The notes: generated by a model not told the origin, from the sequence alone. A DNA stretch of 64,000 nucleotides from Medicago truncatula (GCF_003473485.1 NC_053047.1:14100001-14164000), one strand, 5' to 3'; positions 11,670-22,437 are shown, counted from the stretch's first letter. Numbers and translations: made by a program.

Positions 11670-11855
11670 TTAGGGTACTAAAGAAGGGGGGCAACATTGC
11701 TTGTTAAAAGCGCATAGTATGTAGCAAGAAGGCACAGGTGCGTAGTCATCAACACTTACTCCTTGTCGTGTGGCATATGTGTTTCCCACAAGGCTCAAAG
11801 CAATAGCAACAAAAAAGACAACAAACATCAATGCCAATTTTAAAGAACCTTCCAT
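11670..11855 (-). CDS. Secreted four-cysteine peptide, copy 1
   Basis: Single exon, 61 aa. A hydrophobic N-terminal signal peptide (residues about 5-26, LALMFVVFFVAIALSLVG) is followed by a probable cleavage near Ala28 (TYA|TRQ). The predicted mature part is about 33 aa, acidic at first (VDDYAPVP), then four cysteines C44, C48, C54, C55 in a CX3CX5CC pattern and a Pro-rich end. A TATA-like element TATAAATA lies on the minus strand at 11933-11926, about 70 bp upstream. I do not recognise the family. The cysteine spacing is not the NCR pattern (CX5C...CX4C) and there is no intron, so I do not call it NCR. It differs from copy 2 at one residue (Leu7 against Met7). A secreted signalling, defence or nodule peptide are all possible; function is unknown. 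Confidence 0.7.
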   Translation of the reverse strand: MEGSLKLALMFVVFFVAIALSLVGNTYATRQGVSVDDYAPVPSCYILCAFNKQCCPPSLVP

Positions 11856-11925
11856 TTCAGCTAAACAATTTATTTTTCAAACAAAGAACAAACTCTGCAT
11901 ATAATGTGTTGAAACAAAAAGGGAT

Positions 11926-11933
11926 TATTTATA
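11926..11933 (-). promoter_or_regulatory. TATA box of secreted-peptide copy 1
   Basis: TATAAATA on the minus strand about 70 bp upstream of the start codon. The same element lies at the same distance in copy 2 (18397-18390) and copy 3 (20178-20171), within a 5' flank conserved in all three. Confidence 0.6.
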
Positions 11934-12183
11934 CACAAATGTTGATCATTATCCTAAAAATAAGCATACGTGGACAATGTTGACCATCATATTAAACTAC
12001 AAATATATTATTAATAAATAAATAGCTATATATATTGAATTTATTATAAGTCAAAAGATGATATTAAATGAAATTTTTTTTTTTTTTTTTTTTTTTAGGA
12101 TGAAGTCCATTTTAGGTTAGAAATTTAAAACACTCTAGAAAGAGTTGACTGGACTAGTCAATAAGGTTAACAGTGAACTAGAA

Positions 12184-12210
12184 TATATATATATATATAT
12201 ATATATATAT
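12184..12210. repeat. (AT)n microsatellite
   Basis: A pure AT dinucleotide run that borders the left end of the inverted-repeat element at 12211. The right end of that element is bordered by CT and AT runs. Confidence 0.9.
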
Positions 12211-13862
12211 GGGTGGGGATATTTTGACTCCAAGAGTAAGTGTAATATCTTACTCCAAATTTTGACCTTTAATTTTAATATTGGTTAATGACTTAGATTA
12301 ATTGATATGATATGCTTTAATTTCATTTTCTATTGTAGTTAACACTTATCACTACAAAATAAAAAAACAATAAATGTCTTTTAATTGCATGATTTTTTTC
12401 TTCTTCCATTGTTTTTTTTTGTTTCACGCAAAAATATTTTTTTAGGGTTAAATTAAAATCCTTTCCTTGAAATAAAAATTCAACATGATTAATGCATTTG
12501 TAGGTAAGTGTTCTTACATTTGTACATGTTGTCTTTATTATTTAATTTAAATTAATGATTAAAATAACTAATTTTACTTATGTTCAAATGCAGGTTTATG
12601 ACCATGCTTGGATCCACAACATGGTGATTTACAAAGCATTTGAGTGGCATAATGTGTGCCCAAATATACCCTCTTTACGATGTTGGAATTTTTGCGAATT
12701 TGTTTTTGAATTTTTAGCCCTTGTTATGTTATGTTATGTTATGTTATGTTGGATTCACGTGTTTTTTTTCTTCTTTATGTTATGTTGAATTCTTGAGCTC
12801 TTTCTCAAATAACATCATCCCCTATGTATGTAAGTGACAACAAAAATTAATTACGATGGAGATGATTATTTTAATTTGTCGTTATGTATATAAGAAAATA
12901 CACAAATTTATTTATTTTTTTATGCAATTATTGTAAATGAATTAGATATAAGAAAAGACTAGGGTTACTTCCTCTATCGTCTTTTTTTTCGTGACAGATT
13001 AGTACAAAAATGTGTATTTACGAAAAAACATAAGAAAAGATCAGGACTATAATGAAGAAATAAAAAAAAAAAAGTCGTATAAAAAATAGTAACGGGATAA
13101 CGAATAAATATGGAATTTTTTTAGCGTTAAAAAAGTAAAGGGAGAAGAAAAAAGAAGAAAAAAATTCTTTTAGCGTAAAAAAATATATGCAAATATTTTT
13201 TTCTTATGCAATTTTTTTGAAGGAATAGAATGAGTGAATCTTAAAAATTTTATTTCAAAGAAAGGATTTTAATTTAAGACTCAAAAAATATTTTAGCGTG
13301 AAACAAAAAAAAACAATGGAAGAAGAAGAAAAATCATGCAATGAAAAGGGATGAGAAACAGTAATATTATACTCAACAACAAAATGTTCAGGTGTAGAAA
13401 TAGAATCAACATGATTTGCAATAGCAAACCCTCTAGCAAATCTAAAAACACCAGTTCCACCAACAATAGGCATTTCTCTATTTTGTTCAGAAATAGGATT
13501 CCTTCCCAACATACAGGGCGGATGGTAGTACAAGGGAGGGGTAGCCCTTGCTACCCCAAAAAAAAATATTTTTCTTAGTAAGTAGGTATATTTTTATATT
13601 TAGCTACCCCTAATAATATATATTTAGCTACCTCAAGTTTAATTTTAGATGAAATAATTTTTTTATCACTACGAAATAACAAAACAATAAATGTCTTTTA
13701 ATACTACAATAGAAAATTCCTTCAAAAAAAATACTACAATAGAAAATTGAATTAAAGCCTATCATATCAATTAACCTAAACCATTAACCAATATTAGAAT
13801 TAAAGGTCAAGATTTGGAGTAAGATGTTACACTTACTCTTGGAGTCAAAATATCCCCACCCT
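12211..13862. mobile_element. Long terminal-inverted-repeat element carrying a gene fragment
   Basis: The left arm (12211-12490) opens GGGTGGGGATATTTTGACTC and runs through 'aagagtaagtgtaa', 'ttggttaatgact', 'tgcatgatttttttcttctt', 'gtttcacgc' to 'aaattaaaatcctttc'. All of this reappears inverted at the right, split into 13245-13345 and 13690-13862. The right arm is interrupted at about 13346-13690 by DNA that includes a dirigent gene fragment. (AT)n or (CT)n runs flank both ends, so the target duplication cannot be read. The structure is like a Pack-MULE or a foldback element. No transposase was seen. Confidence 0.7.
13350..13512 (-). pseudogene. Captured C-terminal fragment of a dirigent protein gene
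   Basis: The minus-strand frame reads LGRNPISEQNREMPIVGGTG, then VFRFARGFAIA, and ends with VVEYNITVSH. These are the hallmark C-terminal motifs of dirigent proteins, which steer phenoxy-radical coupling in lignan and lignin synthesis in the apoplast. Only about 54 codons are present against some 190 in a whole protein, and there is no signal peptide, upstream half or promoter. The fragment lies inside the right arm of the inverted-repeat element, so it looks like a transposon-captured piece rather than a gene. Confidence 0.82.
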
Positions 13863-13888
13863 CTCTCTCTCTCTATATATATATATAA

Positions 13889-14419
13889 GCTTAAATGCTC
13901 TTTTGGTCCCTTAACTATTTAATTGGTATCGTTTTGGTCCCTTAACTAAAAAAAAGATAGTTTGAGTATCTTAAGTTTTTTTTTAGTCTCATTTTGGTCC
14001 CTTCTGTTAGGTTTCCGTTAGGGTTTAAAAAGAAAGTTAACTCCTGCACACATGTCACCTTGTCATTGGGTCTGAGTTTTTTTTTTTAGAAAAAAAAATA
14101 TTTTTTAAAAAAAATCCCAAAGCCAATGTCATAGTGACACGTGTCACTTTGTCATTGGTTCTGGGAATTTTTAACAAAAAAATAAAATATATATGTTAAA
14201 TTTATTTATTTTTTTTTGTAAAAAAAAAAATCTTAGAGCCAATGACAACGTGATATGTGTCCACACTTAACGTTTTTTATTAAACCTAACGGAAACCTAA
14301 CAGAAGGGACCAAAACGAGACTAAAAAAAACTTAAAGTACTCAAACAATCTTTGTTTTAGTGAAGGATCCAAAGCGATACCAATTAAATACATAAGGGAC
14401 CAAAACGGCATTTAAGCCT
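13889..14419. mobile_element. Non-autonomous TIR element, Mutator-like
   Basis: The left arm (GCTTAAATGCTCTTTTGGTC) and right arm (GACCAAAACGGCATTTAAGC) are inverted repeats that extend inwards about 140 bp, including 'ctaacggaaacctaacag' against 'ctgttaggtttccgttag'. Both ends abut (TA)n runs, a common target of this class. There are no coding motifs. Confidence 0.7.
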
Positions 14420-15215
14420 ATATATATATATATACATATGCGCACGTGCTCTACTCTTCTTTAATTATAGATATAGATATAGGTATTTTGTACTTTCATA
14501 TTATAATAAACTAGACCTATATTCTTATATGAGACGAATACTATAAAAAATATAATATAAATTTTTTATATTTTTGAATAACATCAACAATGTGGCATTC
14601 TTATAGGAAAATTTGTTTAGTGGTATAATCGGAAGTGAAAAAGGCAACTTAAAACCATATATTCTTTTTGTGCTCCATAGACATATATAATGATGTCATT
14701 ACTATTTCACTCGATGATCAGCAAAGAAGCTTGCATGATAAAGAATGAAGAACAAAATTTGATAAAGAGAAAGATGATGAACCAACTTTGAATATGCCCA
14801 ACTATAGAAAGAGTTACAGGCGTGGAATAGGACTTATTGGTGCTAGAAGACGTGAAGAGTAAAACAGGCAAGTGAACTGGCTGAATGCTACAAACGTGAC
14901 AAACAAGGGTATTATTAGAATGAATGTCCCAATTGGGAAATTGAAAATGCAAATTTTACTGAGTTTGGTGATACAGAAGAAATGTTTCTTCCAGCTCAAG
15001 AAAAGGTGCATACAACAATAAGAAAATAAGTATAGTTCCTTAAGTAAAGATGTAGCTATCACATTATAGGAACTAAAGGTTGGATATTTAATTATCACGA
15101 TGCATTTTTAGAATCAATCGAAGGTGGAGATGATTCCAAGATTCCTGTGATGAGAAGTCTTAAGCAGTTGTACTTAAACAAAAGGGAAGTCTTTAGTTAG
15201 AATCCTAGAGAATAA
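14420..15215. other. Intergenic DNA with possible Helitron and copia scraps
   Basis: About 14480-14580 ('ctttcatattataa', then 'agtataaaaaatataatataaat'-like text) matches the start of the repeat at 18441 and 20530. On the minus strand about 14950-14800 a frame reads HSNNTLVCHVCSIQPVHLPV, faintly like a copia GAG-pre-integrase zinc motif, but the match is weak. No gene is called. Confidence 0.3.
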
Positions 15216-16534
15216 GGGCCTGTTTGGATCAGTTTTTGTTTTTAGTTTTTAAAATATGTTTTATAAATCTGTTTTAGAAAACAGTTTTAAAGAAGAGAGA
15301 AAAAGAAAATTTGTTTGGTGACGTAATTTTTCAAAACTGTTTTAGAGATGAGAAAACAAAAAATTCATTTGGCATTCTAATTTTCAAAAACAGTTTTCGA
15401 GATGTAAAAATAAAAAAATCTACTTGCAATCTAATTTTTTAAAAACAAATTTATAATTTTAAATACTTTTTTTGAGAAAATAATTTTAAATACTTAGGTT
15501 TATATATATTGAATTTTTTTGTTAGATTTGTCACGATTAAAACTTTTAAAATATCAAATTTTATAAATTTTGTTAATAGCTATTTAAAGATATTAAATGT
15601 CAAAATTGTGCATTCACATATGTCAAACCCTCAATTGGATCACTCATTGTGGAACGAATGAAGTATGATAAAAAAGTGACAATATGTGATGAATCGTTAG
15701 AAGTTGAGTATCATAGGATGAACTTGCGATTTGGCCAACATGCATGAAGATATACAATATATAAGTAAGTCAATAAATTTTCAGAATTTGGAGTCACATG
15801 TTCAGATGTTCTCAAATGGAACCCTAAAAAGGTAGACTTAGTAATAAGATACAAATAAAAAATAAATAAAAAAATCAACCCCATAATCTACTGCTATGCA
15901 AATAAAAACACACAATACATTTTTATGGGAGAAAGATGAAAATGATGAAAAACAAATTGTCTATATCTAGAAAAAAAAACATTTTTTAATTTACAAATGA
16001 GTCATGATCCATTTTGATTGGCTCATGAAAAACAAATGTGTCATAATCCTTTTTTTATTGGTTGATATAAAATAAATGTTTCAATTCATTTTGATTGGAT
16101 GATAAGAAAACATTAAATGAGATGAGAAATTTTTATTAATTAATTTGATGAAGAAAAAGAACAAGAATATTTCTTTCAAATTTTTCAAAAAAACAAAGAG
16201 AATATTCTTTCAAAACCTTACACATGCGCGTGCCACACTACCATTTTTTATTTGTTTAGATTTTTATTAATCAAAGTTGCCATTAATAACGATTTTGCCA
16301 TTAATGAAAACTAACCCTTTTCTCCGGGTTTTCAGTTTTCGTTTGGATACTCAAAAAAGTGAAAAGTAAAATGCAAAACATGGATTATCAGTTTTGATTT
16401 TTTGATTTTAAAAACACCAATTTTAAAAATGATTTTTAGAAACAGTATTATAAAACAATTATTCAAACAAGTTTTTAATTCTCTAATTTTTAAAAACAGA
16501 AAAACAGTTTTTAAAAAGGCAATCAAACAGGCCC
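15216..16534. mobile_element. PIF/Harbinger-type non-autonomous element
   Basis: Begins GGGCCTGTTTGGATC and ends AATCAAACAGGCCC, with TAA directly outside on both sides (15213-15215 and 16535-16537), the classic Tourist/Harbinger signature. Long A/T-rich arms of 'gttttagaaaacagttttaa' type are inverted between the ends. At 1.3 kb it is larger than a usual Tourist MITE. No transposase frame is readable. Confidence 0.75.
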
Positions 16535-17284
16535 TAAGTCTTTAGGTAGAGAGTCCTAGAGCATAGAAGTCTCTTGAAATTTTTCTAGACTAATTAGAAG
16601 TCTCTTGCATTTGTGCTTAAGCATAGAGAAATCTCTTGGATGTGTCCTTGATCATTTTGTAAATAGGTGTGATTATAGTGAAACATACGACATCTGAGGA
16701 AACTTGGAGTGATTTGAAGTCTATTGTCTATTAATTTAGAGTCTTTGGTTGAATAGCAGATGCATATGTACCTCATGATAATAGAAAGAAGCTTGATGCA
16801 AAAGGTGTCAAATGTGTTCATTTTGGGATTATAAATTAATATAAAGGTTACAAGGTTCTTGATCGCTCGCAAAATAAAGTAATAATCGACATAGATGTCA
16901 TTTTTGAAGAATTAAAATGATGAAATTGAGATGAAAATCAAAAGGGACTACTAGTGCAAGTTTACAAAAGGGATGTGAAGAACAACAATGATGAAGAACG
17001 AGATTGTGAGATTCACACTAACATCTGTGATTCAAACAGTGAGGAAACTTATAAGAATGCTAAGTTTGGATCTAGCAATGAATAATCTGTTAACGACCCT
17101 TATTTTCTTGTTGCAAGAGACGTCTTATTGAACATGTAATTTCACTCATATACCTAATCCAAATGAGATATACAAATCTTTTATAGAAAAATGCCAAGGA
17201 TGTGAATTCGAGTATGAGTTTGGGTGTGGAACAACGTTTTTTAGTTATGTTCTGAAGAATGGGTATGTAGCAATACTAGAACTC
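16535..17284 (+). mobile_element. Ty1/copia pol relic (integrase to linker)
   Basis: From 16680 the DNA repeats the tail of the relic at 10760. It then continues with a frame readable as KKLDAKGVKCVHFG, YKGYKVLDRSQNKVIIDIDVI and FEELK, matching the region between integrase and reverse transcriptase of copia polyproteins. Stops and indels interrupt it. The left copy at 10845 lacks most of this segment, which marks the difference between the two duplicates. Confidence 0.6.
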
Positions 17285-18134
17285 TTAGAGAGTTCTCGGG
17301 TTTGAGTTTCGCCAGCGTCCTAGAAGAATGACAACTGTAAAAATATATTGTATTTTATCTTTGAGATTTAAGAATTTTTTCTTTGTTATGTACCGAGACA
17401 CCACTCATGGTTCAATATTTTATAGATCGAACTTAAATCTTTTTTGTTCATTTAATTCGCATATTATTCAAGGAATTAATCTACATAGTCTTGCGGAATA
17501 TATTTCACATTGGAAAAATTACATAAACGTATATATAATCCAACATTTTTTTTATGAATAATGACACGAAAATAAACTATATATTCAATTTGATACTTAA
17601 GAAAAAAGTATATCTCTAACTCACTTATTTTCCTAATGTTTAATTAAATAAAAAACCGTAAAGTGAAACCATTATAAAAATATAACAATAAATAAAATCT
17701 CTATTTTGTGATCGTCCATAGAAATCAACCACCAAATACCACCACAACTGTTACGGCAGGAACATAATAAGTTGTCAAAACTCTAACATCCAATCTACCC
17801 ACCTCATCACTATCATCATTTGTCGCTTCTTCACGGCACTCCGTTGGTAAAAAGACAACTTTTTGAACACTTCTAATCAATCAACTTAGTCATCAAACTT
17901 AGGATAATTAAACTTGATCTCATTGTTTTACAATGATCAAGGTACAGAAAATTGGAGTGTGATATCTTCGGTCATGCACATAAATAAGTACATATATTGT
18001 ATCAAAATTCAAATAACAAAAAATAAAATGAATAATAATATTTTATTCATTCATATAATTCAATTATTACATGTGAGACAGGTTTTTCGCCAACTCTATA
18101 TTATTATTGTAACCTATATAAAGATGAAAGAAAT
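17285..18134. repeat. Segmental duplication, right copy (pairs with 10845-11669)
   Basis: Near-identical to the left copy from 'agttctcgggtttgag' onwards, including the 3' flank of the secreted-peptide gene. No separate gene is called. Confidence 0.75.
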
Positions 18135-18320
18135 TTAGGGTACTAAAGAAGGGGGGCAACATTGCTTGTTAAAAGCGCATAATATGTAGCAAGAAGGCAC
18201 AGGTGCGTAGTCATCAACACTTACTCCTTGTCGTGTGGCATATGTGTTTCCCACAAGGCTCAACGCAATAGCAACAAAAAAGACAACAAACATCAATGCC
18301 ATTTTTAAAGAACCTTCCAT
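18135..18320 (-). CDS. Secreted four-cysteine peptide, copy 2
   Basis: 61 aa, single exon. It is identical to copy 1 except Met7 in place of Leu7, and has the same signal peptide, CX3CX5CC mature region (C44, C48, C54, C55) and TATAAATA box (18397-18390). The identity reaches well into both flanks, so the duplication is young. Its upstream flank is cut short at about 18437, where the sequence jumps to the repeat beginning 'tatatatttcctttc'. Copies 1 and 3 keep at least 250 bp more of the ancestral upstream DNA. Whether this shorter promoter is still active is unknown. Confidence 0.7.
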   Translation of the reverse strand: MEGSLKMALMFVVFFVAIALSLVGNTYATRQGVSVDDYAPVPSCYILCAFNKQCCPPSLVP

Positions 18321-18440
18321 TTCAGCTAAACAATTTATTTTTCAAACAAAGAACAAACTCTGCATATAATGTGTTGAAACAAAAAGGATTATTTATACAG
18401 AAATGTTGATCCTTATCCTAAAAATAAGCATACGTGGTAT

Positions 18441-19075
18441 ATATATTTCCTTTCTTTTATTAAGACAATTTTGATTAAAATTATTGTTATATATTTTTTT
18501 TCCTTTCATATTATAACAAATTATACTTATCTTTTAAAATGAGACCAATAGTATAAAAAATATAATATAAATTCTATTCTTCGAATCTTTCGCGTTTTCC
18601 TATTGTCATCATTACTGCGCCTCATTCTTGTCGATCGGTTTCCCTCAAATTTTCTACTTTGCCACTAAGTCCAGAAATCAACCTTTCAATCCCAACACGC
18701 AGCAGTTACTAATCAAGGGAAATGTAGAGTTTGTAGCTTCACTTCTTCCCCAATCTGTTCTTTAAAAAGTGTCCTTGTTCACTCCATTTCTCAACCTACC
18801 TTCCATTGCTAAATTTGCATTTTTGTCGTTTTATGAAAGAAAGAACAATATATTGCAATGATGGAACGTCTCCCAAATAATGCTTTCCTCATCAATTTCA
18901 ATAAGGTCGCAGCATCTAGTATGAGGATCTTTTTTAAATCCAGCGCAACTTATGCTCGTCATCGAAAACTTTCAATCAACAACGAAGTACTTAAGGCTTT
19001 GCCGGGAAGATGTCTATTTTATCTTTCCGATCATCAACCTTGTACGGAGAAACGCGCTTTCATGTAGCAACTTTC
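18441..19075. repeat. Repeat B, first copy (pairs with 20530-21165)
   Basis: About 635 bp almost identical to 20530-21165. It contains an open frame (18858-19067, starting MMERLPNNAFLINFNK) that is broken by a stop in the second copy (GGAAGA against GGATGA). It reads like a captured piece of a gene's 5' end (C-rich leader, ATG, basic N-terminus), but I do not recognise it. The second copy ends in a Helitron 3' terminus, so this repeat is probably Helitron-borne. Confidence 0.6.
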
Positions 19076-19076
19076 T

Positions 19077-19660
19077 TTCAGTGGGCATGCAACGTACACC
19101 GTAGCACTAGCATCTCAATTTTTCCAGCAAATGGTTCCTGACTTGAAGGAAATCAAACGAATTCTGCATGAAGCAACTATTCAAGGATCTAACGGGGATA
19201 AATATTTCATGATGATCATGTTGAATGTGCAAGCTAGAGGCAGGACTTCGACATATGAGTTTTTCTCTGTCTTCAAAGATCTCTTCGAGCGTAGGAAACT
19301 CGCCAATTGTAAGAGGGCCATCATGAACATCGACTGTTGCTTTCGGTTGAGGGCCCTTCATCCTTGCTTGGAATATAGATTCATGTCTACTTCATACAAG
19401 ACCTATAAAGGAGACGGGAGGAAGCCCAATACCTTTTCGCTACCTCCAGGCTCTGATGATTATTACTCCATGACAGACATTTTCCTCTCATGCCGATTCT
19501 ATGCCGAGATTCTTTGGTTCCTCGTACATTTCCGCTTCTCCGAGGGATTTAAGCTTTGGTCGATTATGCTGACGCGGAGCCATATTTTTTTATTTTTTTA
19601 TGTATTGAAATGTGTTTGTTCTTTAACTAGTTATTATTGGATTTATAAATTGCGGTAACA
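19077..19660 (+). pseudogene. Unrecognised gene fragment, faintly PPR-like
   Basis: GC content and codon texture are higher than the surroundings. The frame 19131-19658 opens MVPDLKEIKRILHEA and includes FSVFKDLFERRKLANCKRA. The last part loosely recalls a pentatricopeptide unit (VFDEMPE..NCKRTV), but the match is weak and the C-terminal half reads as noise. An overlapping minus-strand frame (19361-19107) is also open. It occurs in only one of the two repeat-B contexts. Treated as a captured or decayed fragment of unknown origin. Confidence 0.25.
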
Positions 19661-19915
19661 GTATGAGTTATGGTTTAATTGCTATTACATCATGTTTATT
19701 CTGTATCAAAACACTGATATTGAAACCCAGGTTGCGGTTGCAGACCTTAATAAAAAAAAATTGGTCACGATCCATTTTATTGTATAGAAATGCAAACAAG
19801 AAAATAATTGGAATAGTAATATTTTATTTATTCATATCATTCAATTATTACATCTGAGACTGAGTTTTCTCCAACTCAATAGTATTATTGTAAACTAAAT
19901 AAAGATGAAGTAAAT

Positions 19916-20101
19916 TTAGGGTACTCTAGAAGGGGGGCAACATTGCTTGTTAAAAGCGCATAATATGTAGCAAGAAGGCACATGTGCATGATCATCAACA
20001 CGAACTCCGGGCCGTGTGGCATATGCATTTTCCATTAGGCTCATCGCAACAACGACCAAAAAGAAAACAAACTTCATTGTCATTTTCATAGAACCTTCCA
20101 T
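19916..20101 (-). CDS. Secreted four-cysteine peptide, copy 3
   Basis: 61 aa, single exon, the most diverged member. The signal peptide (MEGSMKMTMKFVFFLVVVAM) differs at many sites from copies 1 and 2, and the pro-region reads TRPGVRVDDHAHVP. The C-terminal stretch SCYILCAFNKQCCPPS is unchanged in all three, with C44, C48, C54 and C55. That contrast between a free signal peptide and a fixed cysteine core is what selection on the mature peptide would give. The TATAAATA box is at 20178-20171. The upstream flank matches copy 1 out to about 20473 (against 12183). Confidence 0.72.
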   Translation of the reverse strand: MEGSMKMTMKFVFFLVVVAMSLMENAYATRPGVRVDDHAHVPSCYILCAFNKQCCPPSRVP

Positions 20102-20529
20102 TTCAGCTAAACAATTTATATTTCAAACAAAACACAAACACTGCATACAGTGTATTGAAACACAAGAGATTATTTATACACTGATATCAATCCTTATCCT
20201 AAAAATAAGCATACGTGGACAATGTTGACCATCATATTAAACTATAGAAATATTATTAATAATTTTTATTATCAATAAATAAATAGCTATGTATATATAT
20301 TGACTTTATTAAAAGTTAAAAGAAGTTATTAATCGATGAAAAATTAGAAATGAAAACAATTTTAATATTACAAAATTATTTTACTATGTATGATGTCGTT
20401 TTTAGGTGTGAAATCTAAAACACTATAGAAAGGGAAGACTGGTCTAGCCAATCAGGTTGACGGTGAACCAGAATAATTTTTTTGTGCCTCGTAGTCTGTG
20501 TGTGTGTGTGTGCATATATATATATATAT

Positions 20530-21343
20530 ATATTTCCTTTCTTTTATTAAGACAATTTTGATTAAAATTATTGTTATATATATTTTTTTCCTTTCATATT
20601 ATAACAAATTATACTTATCTTTTAAAATGAGACCAATAGTATAAAAAATATAATATAAATTCTATTCTTCGAATCTTTCGCGTTTTCCTATTGTCATCAT
20701 TACTGCGCCTCATTCTTGTCGATCGGTTTCCCTCGAATTTTCTACTTTGCCACTAAGTCCAGAAATCAACCTTTCAATCCCAACACGCAGCAGTTACTAA
20801 TCAAGGGAAATGTAGAGTTTGTAGCTTCACTTCTTCCCCAATCTGTTCTTTAAAAAGTGTCCTTGTTCACTCCATTTCTCAACCTACCTTCCATTGCTAA
20901 ATTTTCATTTTTGTCGTTTTATGAAAGAAAGAACAATATATTGCAATGATGGAACGTCTCCCAAATAATGCTTTCCTCATCAATTTCAATAAGGTCGCAG
21001 CATCTAGTATGAGGAACTTTTTTAAATCCAGCGCAACTTATGCTCGTCATCGAAAACTTTCAATCAACAACGAAGTACTTAAGGCTTTGCCGGGATGATG
21101 TCTATTTTATCTTTCCGATCATCAACCTTGTACGGAGAAACGCGCTTTCATGTAGCAACTTTTCCAAACAAAATATAATTGTAATATATTATTTTATTTG
21201 TAGGTTCAAGAAAAATATATAAATTACATGCAAACTTGAAACAAAACAAATATTTTCACAAGAAACATAGTCAAGTCTATACACACATTAGCGCAGTAGA
21301 AAAAACGGACAGACGGGCACTCCCGTACCCGTCTGGACGCTAG
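20530..21343 (+). mobile_element. Helitron-like segment with repeat B, second copy
   Basis: Repeat B (20530-21165) is followed by 180 bp ending in a Helitron-type 3' terminus: stem CAGACGGGCAC / GTACCCGTCTG (21310-21335, one mismatch, 4-nt loop), then CTAG at 21340-21343. The text 'ttagcgca' precedes the hairpin here and in the Helitron at 8389-9069, so the two share a terminal family. The 5' end was not found. Confidence 0.6.
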
Positions 21344-22081
21344 TATATATAAGGGCATGAGAGGAATAAACGACAGCCATTAGATTAAAATTAACGGATC
21401 AAATCCTTTTCCACTTTAATCTGAACGCTCATGTGATCCTTCACGACAAGCTCTCCAATTTCCATCCCTCTCTCCCACTATGTTCATCTTCCGTTTTTTG
21501 TTTTGCAAATCATCTTCTCTTTTTGACACTTTGTTATACGAATTGCTATTGTGATAATCCATACCATAAAAAATCCAAGATGAAGAAAAAGAGTTTTTAA
21601 TTGAAATAATAAAAAAGATAATCAATACTATATATATATATTATGTTTGGGTTGGAGCGATGGATTTATGCTTCAATGGCCAAACTCATATACGTTCTAC
21701 GTAATTTTTGTCTAGATAGGCATGCCTGTGAAACTTTTGTATGCATGACAACCAACATAATTCATTGATTTGATTTGAATTCATTTGATATTTGTGCAGA
21801 AAAATCCAAAAAAGAAAACACCTTTTGATAAAAGGTTGAAATCAAGTAATTGAAATACCCTCTCTGATATATGGTTTAAAGAAACGAAACCCTAATTTTT
21901 TTTCCTGGCCGATGGCAGGGGAATGAATGAAAGAGGGGGAAACAATGCTTGAATGAGGGAGAGGGAACATTGGTGCGGTAATACAAATTTATGATTAATT
22001 AAGGCCATTGGATTAAAATAAATTTAAGGGTTAAGATTTAGAGTAACTCTAAAGTGTTTCTCTTGGAGTCAATGGATCCCT

Positions 22082-22130
<49 letters not shown>

Positions 22131-22217
22131 AATTCTACGGTACACCCAACATATTTGAGTGTACCGGTACACTAGATCCTTAAATTTATAGTTAAATGAG
22201 TTATTTTTTGAAGAATA
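21344..22217. other. Intergenic DNA with (AT)n run
   Basis: No gene seen. About 22020-22083 ('aagatttagagtaac', 'cttggagtcaatggatccc') resembles the right end of the 12211-13862 element and, like it, borders an AT microsatellite (22085-22127). It may be one end of a related element whose other end was not located. Confidence 0.4.
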
Positions 22218-22431
22218 AAAACAAATTGAATATTGCTGAATAGGTTTTAACTATAATTAAAAACAACATTTTTATGCAATGTCTATTACATAGGTTAAAG
22301 GGACAAACATGATACATAAATTTAATTTAATTACATTTACTAATAATTATATTTGGTGAGGAATTTTGTGCAACGGAAGAGTTGTTAAAAACTATTTACT
22401 TGATGTAAACATTCGATGAAGTTTTTTACTA

Positions 22432-22437
22432 TATAAA
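22432..22437 (+). promoter_or_regulatory. TATA box of NCR gene 1
   Basis: TATAAA 46 bp upstream of the start codon. The paralogous TATAAA is at 35130-35135 in the second NCR gene. The stretch between ('gatcagacaattcaacat...ttatatgcaaag') is conserved in both. Confidence 0.6.

Noticed and set aside
11670-11855. Secreted four-cysteine peptides as NCR genes
   Set aside because: No intron between signal and mature part, and the spacing CX3CX5CC does not fit the NCR pattern shown by the two true NCR genes in the window.
12555-12788. 77-aa open frame ending in a Cys/Met/Leu run
   Set aside because: The end is a translation of a TTATG pentanucleotide repeat (12718-12750), and the frame is inside a transposon.
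14707-15098. Copia GAG-pre-integrase domain on the minus strand
   Set aside because: Only a CxxC-like stretch fits; the rest of the frame shows no family motif, so it is kept as a weak remark only.
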